From NCBI GenBank assembly GCA_964602595.1, contig CAZRRO010000012.1, forward strand, positions 124,001 to 188,000: a DNA stretch of 64,000 bases, in the 5' to 3' direction. The first letter of the stretch is position 1; each line of letters starts with the position of its first letter. The notes below the pieces were generated by a model, which saw only the letters and a program-made list of their open reading frames with translations, was not told the DNA's origin and made no database searches. This stretch comes from CAIWAH01 sp964602595 (GTDB taxonomy: Bacteria; Verrucomicrobiota; Verrucomicrobiia; Limisphaerales; UBA9464). Positions 16,901 through 25,551 of this stretch are shown in pieces. The translations under genes and the position numbers were made by a program.

Positions 16901-18512
16901 TGACGACTTTCTCGCGGATCGAATCAATCGGCGGATTGGTGACCTGCGCGAAGAGCTGCTTGAAGTAGTCGAAGAGCAGCCGCGGGCGCTTGGACAACAC
17001 GGCGAACGGGGTGTCGTCGCCCATCGAACCGACCGGTTCCGCCGCCTGCGTCGCCATCGGGGTAAGCAGGTCCTCGACTTGTTCCTGGTCCCAGCCGAAC
17101 GCGATTTGCTGCGAGGTAAGGTCCAGCAGATTGACCGGCTGGCTGGTCGCGGCCGCTTGGTGAGGCGTCAGCCGGACCAAGTTTTGGGCGACCCACTCCG
17201 AGTAGGGTTGGCGGGAGGCCATCAGGCCCTTGACCTCGTCATTGTCGAGGAAGACGCCCGCCTCGGTGTCGATGGCGAGCATCTTGCCGGGGCCGAGGCG
17301 GCCCTTTTTCACGACCAGCTTTTCATCGCCGGCCACGACGCCAACTTCGGAGCCCATGACGATCAGGCCATCCTGGTAGATCTTGTAGCGGGCGGGGCGC
17401 AGGCCGTTGCGATCCAGGGTCGCACCGATGTAATGGCCGTCGGAAAACGCGACGGCGGCCGGGCCGTCCCAAGGCTCATTGAGGCAGGCGTGAAACTGGT
17501 AGAACGCCCGCAGCTTGGGATCCATGTCGGTCATGTTTTCCCACGCCTCGGGCGCCAACATCATGATGGCATGCCGGATGTCGCGGCCGGAGAGCTGGAG
17601 CGCCTCCAGCGCATTGTCGAGCGCGGCGGAATCCGAGCCGCCCGGCTGGATCAGCGGCTTGAGGGTCTCAATTTCGTCGCCCCACACCGCGGACGTCAGC
17701 TCGCGTTCGCGGGCGCGGGTCCAGTTCTTGTTGCCGAGCAGGGTGTTGATCTCGCCGTTGTGGGCGAGCATCCGGAACGGGTGTGCGAGCTTCCAGTTGG
17801 GGAAAGTGTTGGTCGAATAACGCTGGTGGAAGATCGCGAGTGCACTGACGAAGAGCGGATCCTTCAGGTCGGGATAGAACTTGGGCAACTGCGGCGCGTT
17901 GAAGAGGCCCTTGTAAACGATAGTCCGCGACGACATCGAGGGGATATAGAAACCCTCGACCTTCTCGGCGAGCGTGGCCCGTTCCGCGTGGTTCCGCACC
18001 AGGAACAGCTTCCGCTCGAACTCGTCCTGCGACCATCGCGGATCGCGACCGAGCAGGCACTGGAGCATCTCCGGCATCGTGTTGCGCGCCTTCTCACCGA
18101 GACAGCGGGCGTTGACCGGCACCGGTCGCCAGGCGAGGAAATACACGCCGTATTGCTCGCACGCCTGCTCGACGAAATGGCGGCACTTGGCGACGAGAAA
18201 GCGGTTGCCCGCCGGCAGAAACAGGAAGCCTACTGCCAAGTCTTCCGGCTGGACCGCCTTCAGGCCAAGCTTCTCCGCCTCCCGCTGGAAGAATGCCTTT
18301 GGCAGCTGAGTCAGGAGGCCCGCGCCATCACCGGTTGTCGCGTCAGCGTCGAGGGCACCGCGGTGGGACAGCGAGTTAAGCGCTTCGAGGGCGAATTCGA
18401 CGATGCGATGTTCCTTTTTGCCGTTGATGTTGGCGACGAAGCCGACGCCACAGGCATCGTGTTCGAACTCGGGACGGTAGAGCGACTCGGGAACGGACGG
18501 ATACGAGGTCAT
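13983..18512 (-). CDS. gltB: Glutamate synthase large subunit, second copy
   Basis: A 1509-residue glutamate synthase large chain. It hydrolyses glutamine in an N-terminal amidotransferase domain and transfers ammonia to 2-oxoglutarate at an FMN site. The nucleophile is expected at Cys21 (DACGVGF) after removal of a 20-residue propeptide. The 3Fe-4S ligands fit C-x5-C-x4-C in CAMFRVCHLNTCPVGVATQ. The synthase domain has SGHDGGTGASPLSS and the C-terminal domain the usual GXXGXXXG beta-helix. All domains are present and full length. It lies downstream of gltD, beyond a predicted terminator, and is clearly distinct in sequence from the copy at 20196-24788. Confidence 0.95.
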   Translation of the reverse strand: MTSYPSVPESLYRPEFEHDACGVGFVANINGKKEHRIVEFALEALNSLSHRGALDADATTGDGAGLLTQLPKAFFQREAEKLGLKAVQPEDLAVGFLFLPAGNRFLVAKCRHFVEQACEQYGVYFLAWRPVPVNARCLGEKARNTMPEMLQCLLGRDPRWSQDEFERKLFLVRNHAERATLAEKVEGFYIPSMSSRTIVYKGLFNAPQLPKFYPDLKDPLFVSALAIFHQRYSTNTFPNWKLAHPFRMLAHNGEINTLLGNKNWTRARERELTSAVWGDEIETLKPLIQPGGSDSAALDNALEALQLSGRDIRHAIMMLAPEAWENMTDMDPKLRAFYQFHACLNEPWDGPAAVAFSDGHYIGATLDRNGLRPARYKIYQDGLIVMGSEVGVVAGDEKLVVKKGRLGPGKMLAIDTEAGVFLDNDEVKGLMASRQPYSEWVAQNLVRLTPHQAAATSQPVNLLDLTSQQIAFGWDQEQVEDLLTPMATQAAEPVGSMGDDTPFAVLSKRPRLLFDYFKQLFAQVTNPPIDSIREKVVMSLGTMLGHRLSWFEESPEHARQVRIDSPILLGHELEALKNVPGFPAAVLACHFPAAAGEAGIEAALNAICARASQAVDTGCQVLVLTDRGTAAQLVPLPMLLVVGAVHHHLIREGKRLRVSLVCEAGEPRDVHHFACLIGFGASAIFPYVALDTIRNAVESGKYGELPFDKAAANYRKAIESGLLKVMAKMGISTVASYRGGQLFEAIGIGPEVIERCFLGTTSQVGGIAFAQIGHDALRRHQAAFGAPESAALDVGGNYRVAKGGKGEFHAYNPQVVGTLHRFLKSGQREEFLKYMETVNKREPVSPRDLLDFKPSGTVVPLAEVEPIEEIRRRFTTAGMSLGALSPEAHECLAIAMNSIGGKSNSGEGGEDPARYNNEKCSAIKQVASGRFGVTPAYLASAQEIEIKMAQGAKPGEGGQLPGHKVSPLIAKLRYSVPGVPLISPPPHHDIYSIEDLAQLIFDLKQVNPRAKVCVKLVACAGVGTVAAGVAKAYADVVLISGHDGGTGASPLSSIKSTGGPFEFGVAEVQQTLMLNDLRSRIVLRTDGGLKTGRDIVLAALLGAEEFNFGTAALVAAGCAMFRVCHLNTCPVGVATQKEELRLKFRGKPENVVAFFNGVAQEVREILAELGFRTLDEVIGRTDLLQRKPLATFPEEVRAKVATLNLDKLLYQVDPTGASERIHTRDRNERFGDSLLDDKIMADGRIAMQGKGVARLSYKIRNVHRNVGTRVSGHIGYVYGDAGLPEGSLLDVTLRGTAGQSFGTFLAAGVRLKLIGEANDYVGKGMNGGEIVVRPPEDVTFAWADNQVVGNTCLYGATGGRLFAAGRAGERFCVRNSGGSAVVEGVGEHGCEYMTGGTVVVLGETGRNFGAGMSGGRAFVFDPQNVLPGRYNNGMVDLERLTDDEEAKRLEKLIYAHLEATESPRAAAILKNWSETRGQFWAVVPHPAEAKPAAAPVHEPEKPQAAPIKG

Positions 18513-18611
18513 GTTGCAGCGCAAAGGTGGCCGCGGGAGTGGCCCGCCGGCCGGGAGGAATTCAGGGATGGAATCCCGGTGGTCGTCACGGGAATTCCGG
18601 GGCGGAAAAGG

Positions 18612-18640
18612 AAAACGCCTCATCATTCAGCGATGAGGCG
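18612..18640 (-). terminator. Rho-independent terminator between gltD and the second gltB
   Basis: On the minus strand CGCCTCATC and GATGAGGCG form a perfect 9-base stem with a 7-base loop (18616-18640), followed at once by TTTTCCTTTTCC. It lies 30 bases after the gltD stop and about 100 bases before the gltB start. This should end most transcripts from the upstream gltB-gltD pair, or act as a leader control element for the second gltB. Confidence 0.7.
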
Positions 18641-18669
18641 CGCGGACCGGGAAACGGGCTGGGATGAAC

Positions 18670-20148
18670 TCAGGGCAGTGACGTTGAACCCATCAGGAAG
18701 CGATCGCATTCCCGGGCGGCACCACGCCCTTCGTTGAAGGCCCAGACGACTAGGGATTGCCCACGGCGGCAGTCACCGGCAGCAAAGACCTTGGGAATGC
18801 TGGTGGTGAACTTGCCGTGCTCGGCCTTTACGTTGGAACGGGGGTCGCGCTCTACCGCGAGGGATTCCAGCAGCGGCTGTTCGGGCCCGAGGAAGCCCAT
18901 GGCGAGCAGGACCAGCTGGGCGGGAACGATGCGGTCGGTGCCGGGAACGTCCACGGGGATGAACTGGCCCTTCTCGTTCTTGTCCCACCTAATCTCGACG
19001 AGATGGACGCCGGACACGTTGCCGTTCTCGTCGCTGAGGAACTTCTTCGCGGTGGTCAGATAGACACGCGGATCGGCGCCGAACTTGGCCGCGGCCTCTT
19101 CCTGGCCGTAGTCGAGCTTGTAGGTCTTGGGCCATTCGGGCCACGGATTGTCCTTGGCGCGTTCCTGCGGGGGCTTCGGGAGGATTTCGACCTGGACGAG
19201 GCTCTTGCAGCCGTGGCGGATGGAAGTGCCCACGCAGTCAGTGCCGGTGTCGCCGCCACCGATGATGATGACATCCTTGCCGGCCGCCGTGATGGCCGGG
19301 TCGGCCTTGTCGAGGACGGCTTTGGTGTTGCCGTGCAGGAATTCCATCGCGAAATGGATGCCTTTCAGGCTGCGGCCTTCGATGGGCAGGTCGCGCGGTT
19401 TGGTGGCGCCGGTGCAGAGCACGACGGCGTCGAAGTCGTTGAGGAGCTCCTGTGAGGTGATGTCCTTGCCGACCTCCGTGTTACAGCGGAAGGCGATGCC
19501 CTCGCGCTCCATCTGCTTGAGGCGGCGCAGCACGACCTGCTTCTTGTCGAGCTTCATGTTGGGGATGCCATACATGAGCAGGCCGCCCGGCCGGTCGGCA
19601 CGCTCGAAGACGGTGACCCAGTGACCGGCGCGGTTGAGCTGCGCGGCGGCGCTCAGGCCGGAGGGGCCGGAACCGACGACGGCGACCTTCTTGCCGGTGC
19701 GCTTCTTCGGCGGCTGCGGTTTGACCCAGCCTTCGGCCCAGCCCTTGTCGATGATCGAGACCTCGATGTTCTTGATCGTCACGGGCGGGGCGTTGATGCC
19801 AAGCACGCACGAACCTTCACACGGAGCCGGGCAGACCCGGCCGGTGAATTCCGGGAAGTTGTTGGTCTTGTGCAACCGATCAAGCGCTTCGCGCCAGAGC
19901 CCGCGGTAAACAAGGTCGTTCCACTCAGGGATCAGGTTGTTGATCGGGCAGCCGCTGGCCATGCCGCTGACAAGCGACCCGTTGTGGCAGAAAGGAACGC
20001 CGCAATCCATGCAACGGGCGCCTTGTTCACGCAGCTTGGCCTCGTCCAAATGCTCGTGGAATTCATTCCAGTCGCGGATGCGCTTGAGGGCGCTGCGGTC
20101 GAGGGGCAATTCGCGGACGTAGTCGAGGAATCCTGTGGGTTTACCCAT
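18670..20148 (-). CDS. gltD: Glutamate synthase small subunit
   Basis: A 492-residue NADPH-linked flavoprotein that feeds electrons to the large subunit. The N-terminus carries the cysteines for the iron-sulfur clusters (ARCMDCGVPFCH and, further on, RVCPAPCEGSCVLG). The FAD site is VAVVGSGPSGLSAAAQL and the NADPH site is VIIIGGGDTGTDCVGTS. The C-terminus has VFAAGDCRRGQSLVVWA, the second FAD contact. Length and motifs match bacterial GltD. It lies 47 bases after the first gltB on the same strand, so those two form an operon. Confidence 0.95.
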   Translation of the reverse strand: MGKPTGFLDYVRELPLDRSALKRIRDWNEFHEHLDEAKLREQGARCMDCGVPFCHNGSLVSGMASGCPINNLIPEWNDLVYRGLWREALDRLHKTNNFPEFTGRVCPAPCEGSCVLGINAPPVTIKNIEVSIIDKGWAEGWVKPQPPKKRTGKKVAVVGSGPSGLSAAAQLNRAGHWVTVFERADRPGGLLMYGIPNMKLDKKQVVLRRLKQMEREGIAFRCNTEVGKDITSQELLNDFDAVVLCTGATKPRDLPIEGRSLKGIHFAMEFLHGNTKAVLDKADPAITAAGKDVIIIGGGDTGTDCVGTSIRHGCKSLVQVEILPKPPQERAKDNPWPEWPKTYKLDYGQEEAAAKFGADPRVYLTTAKKFLSDENGNVSGVHLVEIRWDKNEKGQFIPVDVPGTDRIVPAQLVLLAMGFLGPEQPLLESLAVERDPRSNVKAEHGKFTTSIPKVFAAGDCRRGQSLVVWAFNEGRGAARECDRFLMGSTSLP

Positions 20149-20195
20149 TTCTCAGTTTCGTTCGGGGTCTTAAATGGTGGTGGAACGGCGCGGGC

Positions 20196-23100
20196 TCAGC
20201 CGCCGCCGACGCGGGACGCATCCTTGGAGTTGGCTTCGAACGCCGCGTTGAGCGCGTCGTCGCCGGTGAGGCCGTCGGCCTTCGCTTTCTTGATTGCCGC
20301 GAGCACGCGCTTGTAATCCTTGGGCATCACTTTCACGAACTTGGGCAGGTAGGCGACCCATTCGCGGAGGATGGTCGCCGCCCGGGTGCTCTTGGTGTTG
20401 ATGGCGTGGTTCTCGATCATCGCCTTCAGGGTCGCGACGTCCTCGTCGTCGAGCTTCTCGATGCCGACCATCTGCATGTTGCAGCGAGTCGCGAAGTCGC
20501 CCTTCTCGTCGAGCAGGTAGGCCACGCCGCCGGACATGCCGGCCGCGAAGTTGCGGCCGGTGGGCCCGAGCACGACCACGGTGCCGCCGGTCATGTATTC
20601 GCAGCCGTGGTCGCCGATGGCTTCCACGACGGCCTTCACGCCGGAATTGCGGACGCCGAAGCGCTCGCCCGCCATGCCGCGGATGAAGACCTCGCCGGCG
20701 GTCGCGCCGTAGAGCGCGACGTTGCCGATGATCATGTTCTCCTCCGCCGCGAAGGTGGAGCCGGCAGGCGGGAACAGGCTGATCTTGCCGCCACTGAGAC
20801 CCTTGCCGAAGTAGTCGTTCGCGTCGCCCTCCAGGATGAAGGTCATGCCCTTCGGCATGAAGGCGCCGAAGCTCTGGCCGGCGCTGCCCTTGAAGGTAAT
20901 CTCAATCGTGTCCTCTGGCAGGCCCGCGGCACCGTGACGACGGGTGAGTTCGCTGCCGGTGATCGTGCCGACCACGCGATTGACGTTCCGGACCGGCAGA
21001 GTGGCGCGGACCTTTTCGCCGCGGGCCAAGGCGGGTTCGCAGATGGCCAGCAACTGGGTGACGTCGAGCGACTTGTCGATGCCGTGGTCCTGAACCATCT
21101 GGCAGTATCGGCCCACTTCCGGGCCAGCTTCCGGCTGGTAGAGGATCTTGCTGAAGTCTACGCCCTTGGCCTTCCAGTGCTCAATGGCCTGGCGCGGTTC
21201 GAGGCGGTCGGTGCGGCCGACCATCTCATTGATCGTCCGGAAGCCAAGTTGGGCCATGAGTTCACGGACTTCCTGGGCGATGAACTTCATGAAGTTCACG
21301 ACGTGCGCGGGGTCACCCGTGAAACGCTTGCGCAGCTCGGGGTCCTGGGTGGCGACACCGACCGGGCAGGTATTCAGGTGGCAGACGCGCATCATGATGC
21401 AGCCGAGCGAAACCAGCGGCGCGGTGGCGAAGCCGAATTCCTCGGCGCCGAGCAGCGCGGCAATGACGACGTCGCGGCCGGTCTTCAACTGTCCGTCGGT
21501 CTCCACCACGATGCGGGAGCGAAGATTGTTCAGCACGAGCGTCTGGTGGGTTTCGGCGAGGCCGAGCTCCCAGGGAATGCCCGCATGCTTGATGGAAGTC
21601 TGCGGCGAAGCGCCCGTGCCGCCATCGTAACCGGAGATCAGCACGACGTCGGCGTGGGCCTTGGCCACACCGGCGGCAATGGTGCCCACGCCGACTTCCG
21701 ATACCAGCTTGACGCTGATGCGGGCCTTGACGTTGGAGTTCTTGAGGTCGTGGATCAGTTCGGCGAGATCCTCGATGGAGTAGATGTCGTGGTGCGGCGG
21801 AGGGGAGATGAGGCCGACCCCGGGCGTCGAATGCCGGGTCTTGGCGACCCACGGGTAAACCTTGGTGCCGGGCAACTGGCCGCCTTCGCCGGGCTTAGCG
21901 CCCTGCGCCATCTTGATCTGCAATTCCTTGGCGTTGACCAAGTATTGGCTCGTGACTCCAAAGCGGCCGGAGGCGACCTGCTTGATCGCAGAATTCTTCG
22001 AATCGCCCTGCTCGTTGGTCCAGGTGAAACGCTCCGGGTCCTCACCGCCTTCGCCCGTGTTCGACTTGCCGCCGACCCGGTTCATGGCGATGGCCAGCGC
22101 TTCGTGGGCTTCTTTGGAGATTGAGCCGTAGCTCATCGCGCCGGTCTTGAAGCGCTTCAGGATGGACTCGACGGACTCCACCTCCTCAATCGGGATGGCC
22201 GTAGCCGCCTTGAAATCGAGCAGGCCGCGGAGCGTTGCCCAATTCTTGAACTGCTCGTTGACGGACTTGGAGTAATCTTGAAATGCCTTGTAGTCGGCAT
22301 TACGGACGGCCTTCTGGAGCTTGTGCACCGTCTCCGGATTGAAGAGGTGATATTCTCCCTCCCGCCGCCACTGGTAGCGGCCGCCGACGTCGAGCACGTT
22401 GACCCCGGACTTGCGATCGGGGAAGGCGACGCGGTGGCGAAGCTCGATTTCCTTGGCGATCTCCTCCATGCCAACGCCCTCGACCCGGGTCGGGGTCCAC
22501 GTGAAATACTTGTCGACGACGGCTTCGTTGATGCCGATGGCCTCGAAGATCTGGGCGCCGCGATAGGATTGGATCGTGGAGATGCCCATCTTGGAGGCGA
22601 CCTTCACGACGCCCTTGACGGCAGCCTTCACGAAATTCTTGCAGGCGGTCTTGTGGTCCACGCCGACGAGCATGCCCTGGCGGATCATGTCGTCGATGGA
22701 CTCGAAGGCGAGATACGGATTGATTGCCCCGCAACCGTAGCCGATTAGCAGCGAGAAGTGGTGGACTTCACGCGGTTCGCCCGACTCGAGCACGAGGCCG
22801 ACCTTGGTTCGGGTGCCCTCGCGGATCAGGTGATGATGCAGGCCGCTGACGGCGAGCAGGGCGGGGATCGCGGCATTCTTCGGGTTCACCCCACGGTCAG
22901 AAAGGATGATTATGTTGATCCCGTCTGCGATGGCCTTGGATGCGGCCTTGAACAGGTCCTTGAGCGCCTTCTCCAGGGCCTTGGCGCCTCGGTCGACCCT
23001 GTAGAGAATGGGCAGAGTGATGGACTTGTAGCCGGGCTGGTCGAGGTGCTTGAGCTTGGCGAATTCCTCGTTGGTCAGCACCGGGGATTTCAGCTCGATC

Positions 23101-24788
23101 AAATGGCAGCTTTCCGGAACCGGGTTCAGCAGGTTCTTCTCGGAGCCAATGGTCGTTATCGCGCTGGTGACAATTTCCTCGCGGATGCAGTCGATCGGCG
23201 GGTTGGTGACCTGCGCAAAGAGTTGCTGGAAGTAATTGTAGAGCAGTTGCGATTTGTTCGACAGCACCGCGATCGGGGTGTCGGTGCCCATGGAGCCGAT
23301 CGCTTCCACGCCGTCCCGAGCCATCGGAACCATCAGCATCCGCAAATCCTCGAACGTGTAGCCAAACGCCTGCTGGCGCTGCAGCACGGTGTCGTGGCTG
23401 GGTTCCGGCAGATGCTCGGGGTCGGGCAGGGAGGCCAGTTCGATGAGGTGCTGGTTAAGCCATTGGCGATAGGGCTGTTCGCTGGCGATCTGATCCTTGA
23501 TCTCCGCGTCATCGACGATGCGGCCCAAGTTCGTATCGATGTAGAACATCCGGCCCGGTTGCAGCCGACCTTTCTGGAGGATGTTGTCCGGGGCCACGTC
23601 GAGGACGCCGACCTCCGACGCCATGATCACGTGGTCGTCCTTGGTGACGTAGTAGCGCGAAGGGCGGAGGCCATTACGGTCCAACGAAGCGCCGATGCGG
23701 ACGCCGTCGGTGAAGGCGATGCAGGCTGGTCCGTCCCACGGTTCCATCAGGCAGGAGTGGTATTCGTAGAACGCCTTCTTCTCGTCGCTCATGGACTCGT
23801 GGTTCGCCCACGGCTCCGGAATCATCATCATCATCGCGTGCGGAAGCGAGCGGCCGGCGAGCACCAGCAGTTCGAGCACGTTGTCGAACATGGCCGAGTC
23901 GCTGCCGTTAGGATCCACGATGGGAAGAACCTTCTGGATGTCCTCACCGAAGGCGTCCGATTGGAACAAGGCCTCGCGGGCGTGCATCCAGTTGATGTTG
24001 CCGCGGAGGGTGTTGATCTCGCCGTTGTGCGCGATGTAGCGGTAAGGGTGGGAACGCGCCCAGCTCGGGAAGGTGTTCGTGCTGAACCGGGAGTGGATCA
24101 GCGCGAGCGCCGTCTTCATCGCCGGGTTCTTCAGTTCCGGGAAATACTTGTCCACCTGCTCGGTGAGCAGCATGCCCTTGTAGACCAGGGTGCGGCAGGA
24201 AAGGCTGCAAACATACCAGAAGCCCGCACCGTCCTTCGTGGAACAGCGGATCTCCGTGTAGGCCCGCTTGCGGATGACATAGAGCTTCCGCTCGAAAGCG
24301 AGGTCGTCCTTCAGGTCGGCGGCGCGGCCGATGAACACCTGCCGGACATGCGGCTCCGACGCCTTCGCGGTCTCGCCGAGGGAACTATTGTCGGTCGGCA
24401 CCGTCCGCCACCCGAGGAAATCCTGGCCCTCGGAGTTGACGATTTTCTCGAAGGTCTGTTCCAGCTTGCGGCGCTGCCGGGGGTCGGGCGGGAGATAGAT
24501 CATCCCGACGCCATATTCGCCGGCGGGGGGCAGCGTGATGCCGGCTTTTTGGGCGGCTTCCACAAGAAATTCATGCGGCATCTGGATGAGGATGCCGGCG
24601 CCGTCGCCGGTATTGGCCTCACAGCCACAGGCCCCTCGGTGGTCGAGGTTCCGCAAAATCTGCAGGCCCTGCTCGACGAGCGCGTGGGATTTGACGCCCT
24701 TGATGTTGGCGACAAAACCGACGCCACAGGCGTCATGCTCGAAATCGGGCCGATACAGCGAGTTCGGAACGGACGGATACGAATTCAT
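20196..24788 (-). CDS. gltB: Glutamate synthase large subunit, first copy
   Basis: A 1530-residue large subunit with the same domain order as its paralog: an amidotransferase domain starting MNSYPSVPNSLYRPDFEHDA with catalytic Cys, a central domain, the FMN/3Fe-4S synthase domain (CIMMRVCHLNTCPVGVATQ) and a C-terminal beta-helix. The usual TGDGAGI loop of the N-terminal domain is present. It is first in the minus-strand cluster and only 47 bases from gltD, so it is the most likely partner of that subunit. The 160 bases upstream, to the HD-domain gene, should hold the promoter; I cannot name a convincing promoter there. Confidence 0.96.
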   Translation of the reverse strand: MNSYPSVPNSLYRPDFEHDACGVGFVANIKGVKSHALVEQGLQILRNLDHRGACGCEANTGDGAGILIQMPHEFLVEAAQKAGITLPPAGEYGVGMIYLPPDPRQRRKLEQTFEKIVNSEGQDFLGWRTVPTDNSSLGETAKASEPHVRQVFIGRAADLKDDLAFERKLYVIRKRAYTEIRCSTKDGAGFWYVCSLSCRTLVYKGMLLTEQVDKYFPELKNPAMKTALALIHSRFSTNTFPSWARSHPYRYIAHNGEINTLRGNINWMHAREALFQSDAFGEDIQKVLPIVDPNGSDSAMFDNVLELLVLAGRSLPHAMMMMIPEPWANHESMSDEKKAFYEYHSCLMEPWDGPACIAFTDGVRIGASLDRNGLRPSRYYVTKDDHVIMASEVGVLDVAPDNILQKGRLQPGRMFYIDTNLGRIVDDAEIKDQIASEQPYRQWLNQHLIELASLPDPEHLPEPSHDTVLQRQQAFGYTFEDLRMLMVPMARDGVEAIGSMGTDTPIAVLSNKSQLLYNYFQQLFAQVTNPPIDCIREEIVTSAITTIGSEKNLLNPVPESCHLIELKSPVLTNEEFAKLKHLDQPGYKSITLPILYRVDRGAKALEKALKDLFKAASKAIADGINIIILSDRGVNPKNAAIPALLAVSGLHHHLIREGTRTKVGLVLESGEPREVHHFSLLIGYGCGAINPYLAFESIDDMIRQGMLVGVDHKTACKNFVKAAVKGVVKVASKMGISTIQSYRGAQIFEAIGINEAVVDKYFTWTPTRVEGVGMEEIAKEIELRHRVAFPDRKSGVNVLDVGGRYQWRREGEYHLFNPETVHKLQKAVRNADYKAFQDYSKSVNEQFKNWATLRGLLDFKAATAIPIEEVESVESILKRFKTGAMSYGSISKEAHEALAIAMNRVGGKSNTGEGGEDPERFTWTNEQGDSKNSAIKQVASGRFGVTSQYLVNAKELQIKMAQGAKPGEGGQLPGTKVYPWVAKTRHSTPGVGLISPPPHHDIYSIEDLAELIHDLKNSNVKARISVKLVSEVGVGTIAAGVAKAHADVVLISGYDGGTGASPQTSIKHAGIPWELGLAETHQTLVLNNLRSRIVVETDGQLKTGRDVVIAALLGAEEFGFATAPLVSLGCIMMRVCHLNTCPVGVATQDPELRKRFTGDPAHVVNFMKFIAQEVRELMAQLGFRTINEMVGRTDRLEPRQAIEHWKAKGVDFSKILYQPEAGPEVGRYCQMVQDHGIDKSLDVTQLLAICEPALARGEKVRATLPVRNVNRVVGTITGSELTRRHGAAGLPEDTIEITFKGSAGQSFGAFMPKGMTFILEGDANDYFGKGLSGGKISLFPPAGSTFAAEENMIIGNVALYGATAGEVFIRGMAGERFGVRNSGVKAVVEAIGDHGCEYMTGGTVVVLGPTGRNFAAGMSGGVAYLLDEKGDFATRCNMQMVGIEKLDDEDVATLKAMIENHAINTKSTRAATILREWVAYLPKFVKVMPKDYKRVLAAIKKAKADGLTGDDALNAAFEANSKDASRVGGG

Positions 24789-24948
24789 GTCTCTGAGATA
24801 ACGGATGCGCGGAATCACTGGCCCACGCTTGCAACCCGGCGAGCGTATGGGGTGCGTTTCCTGCAACGCAAAGGGTTTTTGCGGTTGAACCATGCCGGTC
24901 GCGCGAAGGTTTCTGGAAGCGACAAATCCGCATCGGCAACTCGTAGGC

Positions 24949-25551
24949 TCACCGTCCCGCCACCTGAACGAATGTGATGGAGAATCCGGCCTCCAGCTCC
25001 AGCAGGTCCGCCTTGCGGCCGGCGGCCTCGATTTCCGCCTCCAGAGCGCCGTGCCCGGAGACGGCACCCCGCCACCCGGCTTCGCGCCGCGATAGGGCAA
25101 CCTGGTTGACCGCTTGGATATGGCGCCGGTCCAGGCCATCGGCGATGCGCAGGATCGCGGCGAGCCGGCTCACCCGTCGCCGGTCCCAGTCGTCGAGGGC
25201 CGCATAGGGCTCGTGATCCCGCGCGGGCAGCGATTTCCGGTGATAGCGGGCGATCTGGGCGATCAATTCCACGGAGTGCCGGGTGAGGCCAGGCCACGGG
25301 TATTCCCGGATCATTCGCGCGGACGCTTTGTGATGTCCGGCGCCGTCAGGCTGAGTTTGGGACCAACCGATGTCATGCAAGGTCGCTGACGCCTCCAGGA
25401 TCAGACGTTCACTAGGGCCAAAACCGTGCCAGGAATGCAGGTCGTCAAACAGGCTCAGGGCCAAGCAAGCGACATGAAGGGTGTGGGTGGGTTCCGTTTC
25501 AAACCGGCCCAACAACTCCGTCATCCCTTGGCGCAAGGCGGCTTCGTTCAC
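24949..25551 (-). CDS. HD-domain protein, split-off C-terminal part of a Ppx/GppA-type phosphatase
   Basis: A 200-residue HD-superfamily protein. The metal-binding motif is SATLHDIGW followed by GHHKASARMI, and later DDWDRRRVSRLAAILRIADGLDRR, which is the pattern found in the C-terminal half of exopolyphosphatases. It begins with a GTG whose last two bases and the following A form the TGA stop of the preceding gene (GTGA overlap at 25548-25551), implying translational coupling. Single-chain Ppx/GppA proteins of about 500 residues carry both parts; here they are two polypeptides. A C-terminal ferredoxin-like segment (ITFVQVAGR) is also kept. Confidence 0.85.
   Translation of the reverse strand: MNEAALRQGMTELLGRFETEPTHTLHVACLALSLFDDLHSWHGFGPSERLILEASATLHDIGWSQTQPDGAGHHKASARMIREYPWPGLTRHSVELIAQIARYHRKSLPARDHEPYAALDDWDRRRVSRLAAILRIADGLDRRHIQAVNQVALSRREAGWRGAVSGHGALEAEIEAAGRKADLLELEAGFSITFVQVAGR

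Noticed and set aside
16653..25000. Very long open frames on the plus strand opposite both gltB genes
   Set aside because: They are mirror frames of highly conserved, GC-rich genes; their translations are rich in His, Arg, Asp and Gly and match no domain.
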